Of a stretch of 64,000 bases of DNA, positions 49,904 to 58,308 are shown one piece after another (within the stretch, counting starts at the first letter, position 1; every line of letters begins with the position of its first letter). The position numbers were made by a program, and so were the translations under genes. Under the pieces are notes generated by a model. That model did no database searches. It saw only the letters and a list, made by a program, of their open reading frames with translations, and was not told where the DNA came from. Source of the DNA: CATOSK01 sp963665735 (GTDB taxonomy: Bacteria > Chloroflexota > Dehalococcoidia > Lucifugimonadales > UBA3495); NCBI GenBank assembly GCA_963665735.1, contig OY762444.1, forward strand, positions 2,976,001 through 3,040,000, written 5' to 3'.

Positions 49904-51456
49904 GGCCGCGGCGGCAACGGCGTCTCTAACGGCAGTATCCAATGGGCATGGCCCAGCCATACAAGACCGGGTTGGGTCAGGTCAGCGTCGGGGTCAATCA
50001 ACAGTTGTTCCGGCCGGCCGTTCAGCGACGAAACCACGTGGGCATATACGGCTACGTTGCGGCTCCCCTCGGCCAGAGCCAGCCCCTCCAGATAGCGGGC
50101 GAATCGCAACGCCAGCGACGGGCGGGAGGACATCTTCATGGTCTGCCGGGGGGTCAGGTAATCCGCCGGGTCAACGTGCCGCTCTTCCCCGGTGTCGCGG
50201 TCAACCACCAAGAACAACGCCTGGGATTCCTTGTCCCGCAGTTTCATGTGCCAGGCGAAGTTGTGCCCTTCTTCCGTCCAGTGGACGTTGCCGGGTATGG
50301 CTAAGTGGCGCAACGGAACCAACACCTGAAACAACATCCACAAGCCCAGCAGTCCAAGGACGGCTTTCTGCCACGCGGTCAATGCAGGCAATGTAAAGGC
50401 CGAGGAATTGGCGGCGGGCCGGCCGGCAACCTTGACCGGCCCACGGGCGAAGGTGTCCGGCAAGTAGTAGAAAGCCACAGCCATACCCAGCCCGCCAACC
50501 AGGAGTTGCGCCGGGTGGAACTGGTTGGGAACCGTCCAGGCCAGCAGCGCGCCCAACGCAAAGCCGCAAGCCAGGGCAATCAACTTGGGCCGGTGGACTT
50601 GCCTGATGTCCGCCCAAATCCGCGCCGGCCAGTCGGCGGGGAAGAAAACCAGGGTGGCGGCAATCATCAGCCAGGGGAAAATCCCGATGCTGAAAAGCCG
50701 GGCGTTGGCCAGGTGGAACAAAATCGTCACGACGACCCCCACGGGCCGAGTCCGGCGGTAAAGCATGGCGGGAAGGAAAAGCAGGTCAATCAGCAAGCCG
50801 CCGTAAACGAAGACCCAGACCACCGGCTCCTGGGTGAAGTAGGGGCCGATTAGCGGAAAGTCCGTGCGGACGGACAGCCAGGCCCGCAGGGGTTCGCCCC
50901 GCAGCCAGTCGCCGTTGAGCTTGGCGATTCCGCCGAAAATCATGGGTACGGCTATCTGGAACCGGAGCAGCCACAAGGCCCACGCCGGCGCGGTGGCCGA
51001 GGCCATGCCGGGCCGCAGCAGCGCGTCCAGGGAAAAGCGGCGGTGGGCCGGCAGGAAAATCAACAGGAAGGACAGCAGGCATATCAGGTAAAAGTGGTTA
51101 AGATAGCGGGCCTGTTCCAGCAGGAAAAGGTAGGTGAACATGAGGAAGAAGCAGGCGGCGCTGAAACGGTAGAGGAACCCCAGGGCGATGAAACAGGCGA
51201 ACAGTCCCATGACGACCAGGTGCAGGTACATCCCGTCCGGGGGCCACGGCTGGACGAATCCGAACAGGGGATAGGTGAAGTAAAATTCCTTGCCGGAAAA
51301 GTAGTCCTCTACCCATTGGTTTTGTATGAGCCGCCAGGTCTCCCAAAGCATGACGGAGCCAAAGGCGATGCGGAAGAAGGACAGAGACGCGCCGTTAACC
51401 GGGGCGAACAACCTGGCAGACAGAAGTTTCCGCCAATTCAGGGCGGCGGCAAGCAT
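49900..51456 (-). CDS. HTTM-domain membrane protein (vitamin K-dependent gamma-carboxylase-like)
   Basis: A 518-residue integral membrane protein with about nine hydrophobic segments in the first 370 residues and a soluble C-terminal domain. Family motifs include IAFGSVMLWETWRLI near the N-terminus and KLNGDWLRGEPLRAWL in the middle. Bacterial HTTM proteins are homologous to the membrane part of gamma-glutamyl carboxylase, but their reactions are unknown. The start is the ATG at 51456, 10 bases after the DCC gene stop; this HTTM/DCC pairing is common in bacteria. Confidence 0.85.
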   Translation of the reverse strand: MLAAALNWRKLLSARLFAPVNGASLSFFRIAFGSVMLWETWRLIQNQWVEDYFSGKEFYFTYPLFGFVQPWPPDGMYLHLVVMGLFACFIALGFLYRFSAACFFLMFTYLFLLEQARYLNHFYLICLLSFLLIFLPAHRRFSLDALLRPGMASATAPAWALWLLRFQIAVPMIFGGIAKLNGDWLRGEPLRAWLSVRTDFPLIGPYFTQEPVVWVFVYGGLLIDLLFLPAMLYRRTRPVGVVVTILFHLANARLFSIGIFPWLMIAATLVFFPADWPARIWADIRQVHRPKLIALACGFALGALLAWTVPNQFHPAQLLVGGLGMAVAFYYLPDTFARGPVKVAGRPAANSSAFTLPALTAWQKAVLGLLGLWMLFQVLVPLRHLAIPGNVHWTEEGHNFAWHMKLRDKESQALFLVVDRDTGEERHVDPADYLTPRQTMKMSSRPSLALRFARYLEGLALAEGSRNVAVYAHVVSSLNGRPEQLLIDPDADLTQPGLVWLGHAHWILPLETPLPPRP

Positions 51457-51466
51457 GGAAGGCGGG

Positions 51467-51910
51467 TCAGGAGGATTCCCGGTTGGTTGCCCGGTCAATT
51501 GGAAAAGGGCGGGCGGCGTCCGGTTCCGGGCGGAAGGGACGGCAGCGGGAAAAACGGCGGCGGTTGGCCGCCACCCAGCCATAAACGGCCTGCCCCGGAA
51601 GGTGAACGCCGGGGAACCAGAAGAGGGGGGCCAACGGCCAAAGGGCGGGCAGTTTCAGGGTCAGTTTTCGGACGGCGAAAAATCCGGCGTGACGGGGGCC
51701 GGAGCCGGTGTCCAGATGCACCGCCCGGTCCAGGGCTTGCCAGGTCAAACCCTCCGGCGGAGCGTCAAGGGACTGGAAAGCCACCCACGATACGGCGTTG
51801 GCGTAGTCCAACCGGGCCAGCAGGTTAACCAGCCGCAGGCACAAGCCACAGTCGCCATCATAGTAGAACAGCCACGGCGCATCAGGGGATTTTTGGGTTG
51901 GACGGGGCAT
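51467..51910 (-). CDS. DCC-family thiol-disulfide oxidoreductase-like protein
   Basis: A 147-residue protein with the family-defining N-terminal FYYDGDCGLC, holding the DxxC-like redox pair, then the thioredoxin-like fold and the AVYGWVAANRRRFSRC C-terminal segment. DCC proteins are predicted thiol oxidoreductases of unknown substrate. The adjacent HTTM gene lies 10 bases downstream, so the two are one operon and probably one system. Confidence 0.9.
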   Translation of the reverse strand: MPRPTQKSPDAPWLFYYDGDCGLCLRLVNLLARLDYANAVSWVAFQSLDAPPEGLTWQALDRAVHLDTGSGPRHAGFFAVRKLTLKLPALWPLAPLFWFPGVHLPGQAVYGWVAANRRRFSRCRPFRPEPDAARPFPIDRATNRESS

Positions 51911-51949
51911 AGGTTGATTTTACAACATGGGACGGGGCTAGCCCTAGCC

Positions 51950-52240
51950 CCTGCGCAGGGTTGGCAGGGTCTTTTGATTGTCGTTCCATAGCGCAAGTAT
52001 GTCATTCTGAGCAGAGCGAAGAATCTAAAATTCCTGCCTTAGCCAACGTCGTCCGGCCCGCAGGATTTTAGACCCTTCACTTCGTTCAGGGTAACATTGG
52101 GGTGGCCACTGCAACATATCGAAAGACCCGCGCAGGGTTGGGCAGGACGATTACAAAGTCGTCAGAAACGGCATTGGGGGCGTTTCAATAACCCCCGCCC
52201 CCTACCAGGGGGAGGGTTGGGGAGGGGGTTCAATTGCGGG
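51950..52240. repeat. Intergenic repeat cluster with a truncated MITE-like copy
   Basis: Has ATTCTGAGCAGAGCGAAGAAT and TTTTAGACCCTTCACTTCG blocks (52005-52080), then a MITE end AGGACGATTACAAAGTC at 52144 followed by GGCGTTTCAATA, which is the long form in reverse and broken off, and a C-rich/G-rich block (52187-52215). No gene is seen. Confidence 0.75.
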
Positions 52241-52251
52241 CCTTGGGCTTG

Positions 52252-53019
52252 TCACGGGGCGGGTTTGACTTTTTTCAGGAAGTCTTCGGCCCCGATGCGG
52301 AGCAGGCCCCATGCCGATACGGTGACGAAGTTGGCTCCCAGGTTGATGAACTCGACCACGCCATCGGTGTCGGCGGGGTTGTTGCCGCCAACGCCGACGT
52401 ACTTGCCGCTGGCCCGGATGCGGGGGATGACTTCGCTCATTACCCGCCGCACTTCGGCCACGCCGGGGTTGCCCAGGCTTTGCCCCAAGTCCGAGGCGGC
52501 TACGTGCAGCACGTCGGCGCCGGATACCTGGAGAATGTCGTCCAGGTTGCCCACGGCCTCAATGTCTTCAACCATTGGGATGACCAGCACCTGCGAGTTA
52601 ATCCAAGCGGTAGCCTCGTCGCGGTTTACGCCGATGCCGTAGTCCTGGGCGCGGCCTCCGCCCATGCCCCGGTAGCCGTCGGGGTAGTAGCGGGCGGCGC
52701 GGGCCACGGCGGCGGCCTGCTCGCCGGTGTTGACGTGGGGAACGATGATGCCCTGGAGTCCCCGATCCAGGTAGCGCAGGATGGTCTGCTCGTGGTGGTC
52801 GGGGATGCGGGCTATGGGCGTTATCCCGAAGGACTCGGCGGCCCGAACCATGTGTTCCACCTGGTCAAGACCTGCCGGGCCGTGTTCGCAATCTATCATC
52901 ACGAAGTCGTAGCCCAGCGCGCCGAAGATTTCCACCATGTCCGGGGCGTAACGGGTGATGATGGCGCCGAAAACGACCTGGCCGTCATTGAGTTTGGCCT
53001 TGGTGGTGTTGGTGCGCAT
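52252..53019 (-). CDS. HpcH/HpaI-family aldolase
   Basis: A 255-residue class II, metal-dependent pyruvate-type aldolase. Motifs: FVMIDCEHGPAGLDQVEHMVRA, the catalytic arginine in IARIPDHH, GIIVPHVNTGEQA, and VIPMVEDIEAVGNLDDIL with the Glu/Asp metal ligands. These enzymes cleave or form 4-hydroxy-2-oxoacids at the end of aromatic degradation or act on related compounds. It is transcribed leftwards, 88 bases after the thiamine-diphosphate enzyme, separated by one C-rich/G-rich repeat. Co-expression and a shared 2-oxoacid pathway are plausible. Confidence 0.9.
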   Translation of the reverse strand: MRTNTTKAKLNDGQVVFGAIITRYAPDMVEIFGALGYDFVMIDCEHGPAGLDQVEHMVRAAESFGITPIARIPDHHEQTILRYLDRGLQGIIVPHVNTGEQAAAVARAARYYPDGYRGMGGGRAQDYGIGVNRDEATAWINSQVLVIPMVEDIEAVGNLDDILQVSGADVLHVAASDLGQSLGNPGVAEVRRVMSEVIPRIRASGKYVGVGGNNPADTDGVVEFINLGANFVTVSAWGLLRIGAEDFLKKVKPAP

Positions 53020-53107
53020 GGTTTATCGCTCCTTCCTTTATGGTAGGGGGCACACCCCCACCCTAACCCTCCCCCTAGTAGGGGGAGGGGATTTTTTGCG
53101 CCCTCTG

Positions 53108-54778
53108 TTACAGCGAGCCGTCAATTACGATGTCCAGCAGGGCGGGCTTGCCGGAGGCTACGGCCCGTTCCACGGCGGGCTTGATTTCCGACGGGTCGCT
53201 GATTCTTTCGCCGTGAACGCCCATGCTGTTGGCGATAGCCGCCATGTCAAAGGGCGTGGCGAAGTCGGAATACATCAGCCGCCCGCCGGAGGTTTCGGAC
53301 AGTTGCAATACGTCCTGCTGGTAGATGTTGAAGTTGACCTTCAGGACGCGGTACATCCCGTTGTTGCAAATTACGAACACGCAGGGGATGTTGTCGTTGG
53401 CGGCAGTCCAGAGTCCCTGAACGGTCATCATGGCGCTGCCGTCGCCGATGATGCCGAAAACCGGGCGGTCGGGGTTGGCGCACTGAGTTCCCATCGTCGC
53501 GCCCATGCCGCCGCCGATGGACTGGCCCCGGACGCCGCGCAGGTCGCCCCGGCGTTGGGCCTGGAAGTAGTGGCGCATGACGCCCCGGTTGCTTACGGAA
53601 TCATCAACCACGATGGCGTTGTCGGGGATGGCGGCGGCCAGTTCGGACATCATGCGGGCTGGCGTCATGGGCTTGTGGTCCCACTTTTCCGCCACCGATT
53701 CCTCAAAGGCTTGGCGGCGGCTGTTGCGCTCGGCAATCACGGTTGCCTTGCGTTCCTCGATTTCGGCCAGGTCTCCGGGGGACAGACGCTCTCTAAGGGC
53801 GGCGGTCAGGTCGGCCAGGGCCAGCCCGCAATGGCCGACGATTCCCAGGTCGGTGGGTTCGGAGCGGCCAATGCGCCCGGCGTCGGGGTCAATATGCACC
53901 AGCTTGGCCTGGGACGGCAGGATAACGTCGCCCCAGTAAAACAGTTCCTCAAAGGGGTCTGCGCCCACGGCCAAAACCAGGTCGGCGTCCTGGAGGACGG
54001 CGCGTTGGGCGGCGACGCGCAGGGTAAGGCCGCCGTAAAACTGCCCGTGAGTGGTGGGGAAGGCTACTTCGGCGCCGCGGGCCTGGTAAACCGGCAGGCC
54101 CATGAGTTCGGCCAATTCCACGGCTTGGTCAACCGCGTCGTCGTCGGAGAGGCGGTCGCCCACCAGCAGCAGGGGCCGGCTGGCGTCCAGCAGCAGCGAC
54201 GCCGCTTGCGCGATTCCTTCCTGGCTGGGCCGGGGAGCGTCAAACACGGGTTTGGAAGGGGCGATGTTCATTTCGGCCATGCCTTCCAGTGCGTTGGAAG
54301 TGAAACCGACATAAACCGGGCCTTTGGGGTGGCTGTTGGCCTCGTTGAAGGCGCGGCGGATGGCGCTGGGTATCTGGTCGGGGTGGGAAAGCTCCACGGC
54401 CCACTTGGTCACCGGGCGGACTAACCCCGCCAGGTCGGTCATGGTTTCGTTGACCTTGCGGACGTCGTAGTTGGCCGACGTGACCACCATCGGGGTGCCG
54501 GTGTTGAGGGCGTCCAGCATCAGGGCGATGCCGTTGGCCAGTCCGCTGTCCACGTGGAGGCTGACGAAGGAGGCGCGCCCGGTGGCCCGGGCGTAGGACT
54601 CACCCATGCCCACGGCGACGCTTTCCTGGAGGGTGAGGATGTAGCGAAATTCGGGGTAGTCGGCCAGCAAGTCAATGATGGGGCCTTCGCTGGTGCCGGG
54701 GTTGCCGAAGATGTATTGGACGCCCTCGGCCTTGAGCATTTCCAGGAGGGCCTGCTTGCCGGTCATCATCTGGGACAT
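53108..54778 (-). CDS. Thiamine-diphosphate-dependent enzyme (benzoylformate-decarboxylase-like)
   Basis: A 556-residue three-domain enzyme. The PYR domain has YIFGNPGTSEGPIIDLL and the catalytic glutamate in LQESVAVGMGESYARATG. The PP domain has GIIGDGSAMMTVQGLWTAANDN, the Mg-ThDP motif with its NNGMY continuation. The NPGTSE start and the general pattern fit benzoylformate decarboxylase and related 2-oxoacid decarboxylases better than acetolactate synthase. With the aldolase gene downstream it may process a 2-oxoacid. It is only distantly related to the enzyme at 15170-16840. Confidence 0.88.
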   Translation of the reverse strand: MSQMMTGKQALLEMLKAEGVQYIFGNPGTSEGPIIDLLADYPEFRYILTLQESVAVGMGESYARATGRASFVSLHVDSGLANGIALMLDALNTGTPMVVTSANYDVRKVNETMTDLAGLVRPVTKWAVELSHPDQIPSAIRRAFNEANSHPKGPVYVGFTSNALEGMAEMNIAPSKPVFDAPRPSQEGIAQAASLLLDASRPLLLVGDRLSDDDAVDQAVELAELMGLPVYQARGAEVAFPTTHGQFYGGLTLRVAAQRAVLQDADLVLAVGADPFEELFYWGDVILPSQAKLVHIDPDAGRIGRSEPTDLGIVGHCGLALADLTAALRERLSPGDLAEIEERKATVIAERNSRRQAFEESVAEKWDHKPMTPARMMSELAAAIPDNAIVVDDSVSNRGVMRHYFQAQRRGDLRGVRGQSIGGGMGATMGTQCANPDRPVFGIIGDGSAMMTVQGLWTAANDNIPCVFVICNNGMYRVLKVNFNIYQQDVLQLSETSGGRLMYSDFATPFDMAAIANSMGVHGERISDPSEIKPAVERAVASGKPALLDIVIDGSL

Positions 54779-55013
54779 GGTTCCTCCGCTGGGGGACTGC
54801 CGGGACAGGACGGGGGCGGGCAGTCGGGATGTGTACCCAATTCTACAACATCCGGGCGGTTGGCACAGGGGAGAGTGTTTTTTGAGGGACTTGGATTCCC
54901 GCTTTCGCGGGAATGACGGTAGAGGGCGCGGCGAGGTTGGTTTGGGGCGAGGACTTGAGATTCTTCGCTCCGCTCAGAATGACATGAAAAGAGATGAGGC
55001 ATGACGGGAACGG
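54779..55013. repeat. Intergenic repeats between two operon halves
   Basis: Carries an ATTCCCGC...GCGGGAAT palindrome (54895-54917) and a GATTCTTCGC...CTCAGAATGACAT block (54957-54984). No gene is seen. Confidence 0.7.
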
Positions 55014-56126
55014 TCAGGCGCGGAGGAAGTCCTGGATGGAGGCGGCGGGCGTTCCGTTTTGCCGGGCGATGGGCTTGGTTACGCTCAAGTTGTAGGAAGA
55101 GGACAGGACGGCGTTCATGTGCCGTCCGTAGCCGCCAGCAACCACGATGAGGATGTTTTCGGGCCGGGGAACAATGGGCATCATGGCGTTGTCGTCGTCC
55201 ACGTCCACGAAGTCCGGGGGTATGACGGTGCCCCAGCCGCCCCGGTCGCGGAGCAGTCCCACCGGATTTTGCGCCCGTTCATAGATGTATTCCCGGACGT
55301 CGTCCTTGCTCCAGCCGGGGGAGTAGTCGGCCAGCCAGTTGGCGGCCTCGGAGGTTATCACCAACATCTGCTCGCCCTCGATGCCGCTGCGGTAAACGCC
55401 GTTGGCCCCCAGGTGCCGCATGGCGGAGGCGGCGCTTTCCAGGTAAACCTCCGGGGTCTGGCTCACCAGGTCGTTGATGTTGTGGGGAGCTTCGGCGCAG
55501 AAAACCGTCACCGAACTTGTCCCAGGTTCCAGGCCGCGCTCGACGTGCAGCGAGTCCCACGGGCTGTTTTCTTCGTCCTCGCCGATACAGTAGGAATAGC
55601 GGCCGGGGTGTCCGTGGGTAGCCATATCGGTGACGCCGGGGATGCCGCCGCCGATGTTGGTGCAAATTAGCCGGAGGGCGCGGCCAATGGTGGCGTTGGC
55701 CCGCCAGCCGTGGCCAAAGACGTTCTGGCGGCAGTTGACTTCCAGCTCCTGCCGGATGGGGCCGTTGATGATGACCAGGTGGCCGCCGGGGTGGGTGGTG
55801 GTCTGGCGTCCGTACAGGTTGTAGGCGGGTTCGGCGATGGCCTCGACGCAGGCGATTACCACCGGCAGATATTCAGGGCGGCAACCGGCCATGACCGCGT
55901 TGACGGCGATTTTTTCGACGGTGGCTTCACCGCCGCGGGGTTCCAGGGACGCCACCACCTGCCGGGCGTCCCGGTCGGTGTACCGCAGCATGGCCTCCAG
56001 CAAGGGGGCGGTGGGCGGAATTACGGGCAGGCCGTCAGTCCAGCCCGATTCATAGAAACGCTCGAATACGGCGGCGGCGTCATCCTCCACGTCCAGACGC
56101 CGGGCGGCGGGGCCAAGTTCCTGCAT
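55014..56126 (-). CDS. Unknown 370-residue protein paired with the UGSC selenoprotein
   Basis: A soluble protein with strongly conserved-looking segments but no function known to me: FYESGWTDGLPVIPPT near the N-terminus, VEKIAVNAVMAGCRPEYLPVV, INGPIRQELEVNCRQNVFG and RANATIGRALRLICTNIGGG. Two cysteines, in MAGCRPE and VNCRQN, may be functional. I remember such proteins next to UGSC-motif proteins in other genomes, often the pair together. Its ATG is 12 bases after the selenoprotein stop codon, so the two are translated from one mRNA. It could be the enzyme and the selenoprotein its redox or catalytic partner, which is inference. Confidence 0.75.
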   Translation of the reverse strand: MQELGPAARRLDVEDDAAAVFERFYESGWTDGLPVIPPTAPLLEAMLRYTDRDARQVVASLEPRGGEATVEKIAVNAVMAGCRPEYLPVVIACVEAIAEPAYNLYGRQTTTHPGGHLVIINGPIRQELEVNCRQNVFGHGWRANATIGRALRLICTNIGGGIPGVTDMATHGHPGRYSYCIGEDEENSPWDSLHVERGLEPGTSSVTVFCAEAPHNINDLVSQTPEVYLESAASAMRHLGANGVYRSGIEGEQMLVITSEAANWLADYSPGWSKDDVREYIYERAQNPVGLLRDRGGWGTVIPPDFVDVDDDNAMMPIVPRPENILIVVAGGYGRHMNAVLSSSYNLSVTKPIARQNGTPAASIQDFLRA

Positions 56127-56138
56127 AGACGGCTCTGC

Positions 56139-56672
56139 CTACTCCCGCACCAGGGAGCGGACGACTTCGCGGTAGTGGGCGGCGATGTCTTCCTTAACCA
56201 GGTCTTCGGGCTTGGCGGCGACGGGGTGCTGGATAATCACCAGGGGCAAGTCGGGCATCTTCTGGAGCTTGGTTAACCGGCGGCCATAGTCGGCGAAGGA
56301 ATGGGTGACGACGGCAGCGGTGGGGATGCCGTGGCGTTCCAGGGCCATGCAGTCGTGGACACTCCACGACGTGCAGGAACCTCAATCGCCCACGGCGGAA
56401 ATCAGCGCGTCAACCTCGTCGGTAAGCTGGCGTTCAATCTGCGGCCCCATGCCGCTGACGCTCTGCTTGCGGTAGTAGCGGAAATCGGCGCCGGGGAACT
56501 GGTCGCGCAGTTGGCCTTCCACCTGACGGAGGATGACCTCGGCCCGGTCCTTGGTGTTGTCCAGCAGGCCGACTACCCGCCCGTTGAGGGTGGTCAATCT
56601 GGGGGCCAGACTGTCCTGGCCGACCCGTTCATCGGCGGTGGGGTCATAGACGGTTATCCGGCCGGCGCCCAT
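56139..56672 (-). CDS. UGSC-motif selenoprotein (in-frame TGA decoded as selenocysteine)
   Basis: A frame of 177 residues on the minus strand with one internal TGA at 56384-56382, codon 97. Reading through gives ...ISAVGD-U-GSCTSWSVHD..., the UGSC motif that names the UGSC family of (seleno)proteins. Protein text continues across the TGA: DFRYYRKQSVSGMGPQ before it, HGIPTAAVVTHSFADYGRR after it, to a TAG at 56139. A hairpin directly after the TGA (see 56352-56370) fits a bacterial SECIS. The Sec/Cys pair (U97, C100) resembles a redox motif. Start: ATG at 56672 with GGAG seven bases upstream. Decoding needs selA, selB, selC and selD, none of which lie in the window. Standard gene callers would split it into two pieces. 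Confidence 0.88.
56352..56370 (-). promoter_or_regulatory. SECIS-like hairpin for selenocysteine insertion
   Basis: On the minus strand, 11 bases after the TGA, GTCGTGG (56370-56364) pairs perfectly with CCACGAC (56358-56352) around the five-base loop AGTGT. The loop therefore begins 18 bases after the TGA and contains GU, as in bacterial SECIS elements bound by SelB. It lies inside the coding sequence. Confidence 0.75.
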
Positions 56673-56819
56673 TTTTCTACTCCTGCGATGGGGTTGTTGG
56701 GTACGGGGAGAGGATACCACAGGGGGTTGGGGGTGCGCCAACCGGGGCATTCTGGGATATTAGGGGGCATTTTTGGTTGGGGGTTGCCCCCTCCTTGGCC
56801 CTGCCCCTGGCAAGGGACG

Positions 56820-57090
56820 GGGGTGAAAATTTTACCTTTTTCTCCAAAAGTGTTCATTTTTGACCATTTGAGCGTGGATTGGGGGGTTGGAGGTGTCCAG
56901 GAGGTGTCCATTTTTGGGGATATTTGGGCGGTTTTGGCGATTTTGGACACTTTTGGGGCGGGTTTTGGGCGGGTGTTTTTCGGTTGTTTTTGGGCCTCCT
57001 TTTGGCTGGTTTTGGGGTTCCTGCTTTGGGATTTCAGGGTTGCCCGGCCGGGCGTTCCGGCTTTGCCCCGTCCCTGCAAGGGGGACGTTA
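56820..57090. repeat. Non-coding locus B: related to 13857-14361
   Basis: Shares with locus A the ordered blocks TTTGACCATTTGAGCGTGG, TTTGGGCGGTTTTGGCGATTT, GGCCGGGCGTTCCGGCTTTG and GGGGGACGT, but lacks locus A's internal duplication. No gene is seen. It lies upstream of the selenoprotein operon on the minus strand. Confidence 0.8.
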
Positions 57091-57323
57091 AGCTGCCGCC
57101 GGTGGGCGATTCCGGCTATTCCGAGCCGCGCAGTCAAGGGGCTTCAAGGCGCCAGCCGGGGCGCAAGGCCGACATAGCCCGATCCCGCCGTTTAGGAGGG
57201 AAGCAGAGGCGCCCGTCGGTAGGGCTGGTTGTGCCGCGCCGAGTCCACTCATAACCCCGGTAGGAGAGCAGCTGGTCACTCCGGGAGGGTCTGCCAGGCT
57301 GACGGCGGGGTAGGTCAATTTCG

Positions 57324-57355
57324 ATAGGCGGTTCCTCCGATGGTTGGGATTGGGG
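57324..57355 (-). ncRNA. Conserved block of an unidentified leftward transcript (locus B)
   Basis: Identical to 14653-14684 (contains GGCGGTTCCTCCGATGG on the plus strand). Here it follows a promoter (57406-57434) and an attenuator-like hairpin (57359-57396). Farther left, GGCGCCCGTCGGT (about 57208-57220) is shared with locus A. Confidence 0.4.
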
Positions 57356-57358
57356 TAC

Positions 57359-57396
57359 AAAAAAGAGGGACGGCCCCCACGTTGAGGGTCGTCCCT
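57359..57396 (-). terminator. Hairpin with T tract just after the locus B promoter
   Basis: On the minus strand AGGGACGACCC...GGGCCGTCCCT, then CTTTTTT. The stem lies within 15 bases of the predicted transcription start, so a transcript would be stopped almost at once unless the hairpin is overridden, as in an attenuator. It may instead end a transcript from further right. Confidence 0.6.
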
Positions 57397-57405
57397 ACAT
57401 TGGTC

Positions 57406-57434
57406 ATGTTACATAACGGGAGGTTGGTTGTCAA
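57406..57434 (-). promoter_or_regulatory. Leftward promoter in non-coding locus B
   Basis: On the minus strand TTGACA (57434-57429), a 17-base spacer and TAACAT (57411-57406). It corresponds to the promoter at 14711-14740. Confidence 0.65.
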
Positions 57435-57459
57435 GAGGGGTTTTGTCAGTTGGGGGAGT

Positions 57460-57860
57460 GGTTCGACAGGCTCACCACGAACGGTTGTTGGAGTCGTTAG
57501 GGGCGCACGGCCGTGCGCCCCTACGGGTTTTCGGACGGATTTGTTTCCGGCAACCGGGTTGGTTGTGAAGGTTGGTAGGGGCGGGTTTCAAACCCGCCCC
57601 TATGGGTGGTCGGGGGTGTTTCGTGGAGGCGAGGATGGTTTAGGGCAAGGTGGCAGGGCAACCACAAGGGTTGCCCCTACGGGTGTGGGAAGGATTTGTT
57701 TCCGGCAACCGGGTTGGTGGTGAAGGTTGGTAGGGCACACGGCCATGCGCCCCTACGGGTGGTCGGGGGTGTTTCGTGGAGGCAAGGTTGATATTGGCAA
57801 GGATTTCTGGATTCCGGCCTTCGCCGGAATGATTTTTCACCCAGGGCGGGAATGACGGCG
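57460..57860. repeat. Intergenic palindrome cluster
   Basis: Contains GGTTCGACAGGCTCACCACG (57461), three palindromic GCGCAC...GTGCGC or GGCGGGTTTCAAACCCGCC blocks (about 57500, 57580, 57740), a GGCAACCACAAGGGTTGCC block (57657), repeated GATTTGTTTCCGGCAACCGG segments (57539 and 57693) and one ATTCCGGC palindrome (57812). It strongly resembles 15000-15120. No gene is seen. Confidence 0.85.
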
Positions 57861-58308
57861 GCTAAACCTCTAATATGGGTATAGCCCTGGGCCGGCAAAT
57901 TTCCGAACTTGCCGGGGTTGGGAGCATTTGCTATCATGGAGGGTAGGCGGGAGGGATGGCACATAAGCCTAGTGCGCGCCTGCCCCGTGATTGCCCCGAT
58001 TTTTGCGGGTTCATAGATTCGATTCCCGTCCCCCACTCGGCCTCTGCTCTCCCCATTCCCCGCTGGCGCAGCCGTCATTTTCACTCCCCAATTCATTCCC
58101 CAGGACTTGCCGTTGCCCCGGTTATGAACAGCTTTCCAGAGGGGAATATGGCATTTGAGACCAACACGGCGAACTGGTATTCCGTCGCTGCCAATGACGG
58201 CCCTGGAATCATGGAAGGATAATGGATGGTGACAGGTAAAGCGTCGCCCGACGCCTTGGCCCTAGATGCTGTTAAATTCGGATATATGCAACTAATCAAC
58301 CTGGTCTG
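57861..58308 (+). promoter_or_regulatory. Long upstream region of the PP2C-vWA-kinase cassette, with a promoter at 57909-57937
   Basis: TTGCCG (57909-57914), a 17-base spacer and TATCAT (57932-57937) make a fair promoter about 370 bases before the PP2C start. A small frame, ATG at 57956 to 58222, follows but has no homologue I recognise and an ill-spaced GGAGGG, so I do not call it a gene. The long leader might hold regulation I cannot identify. Confidence 0.4.

Noticed and set aside
57956..58222. 88-residue frame upstream of the PP2C gene
   Set aside because: It has a badly spaced GGAGGG, low-complexity Pro/His/Ser text and no recognisable homology.
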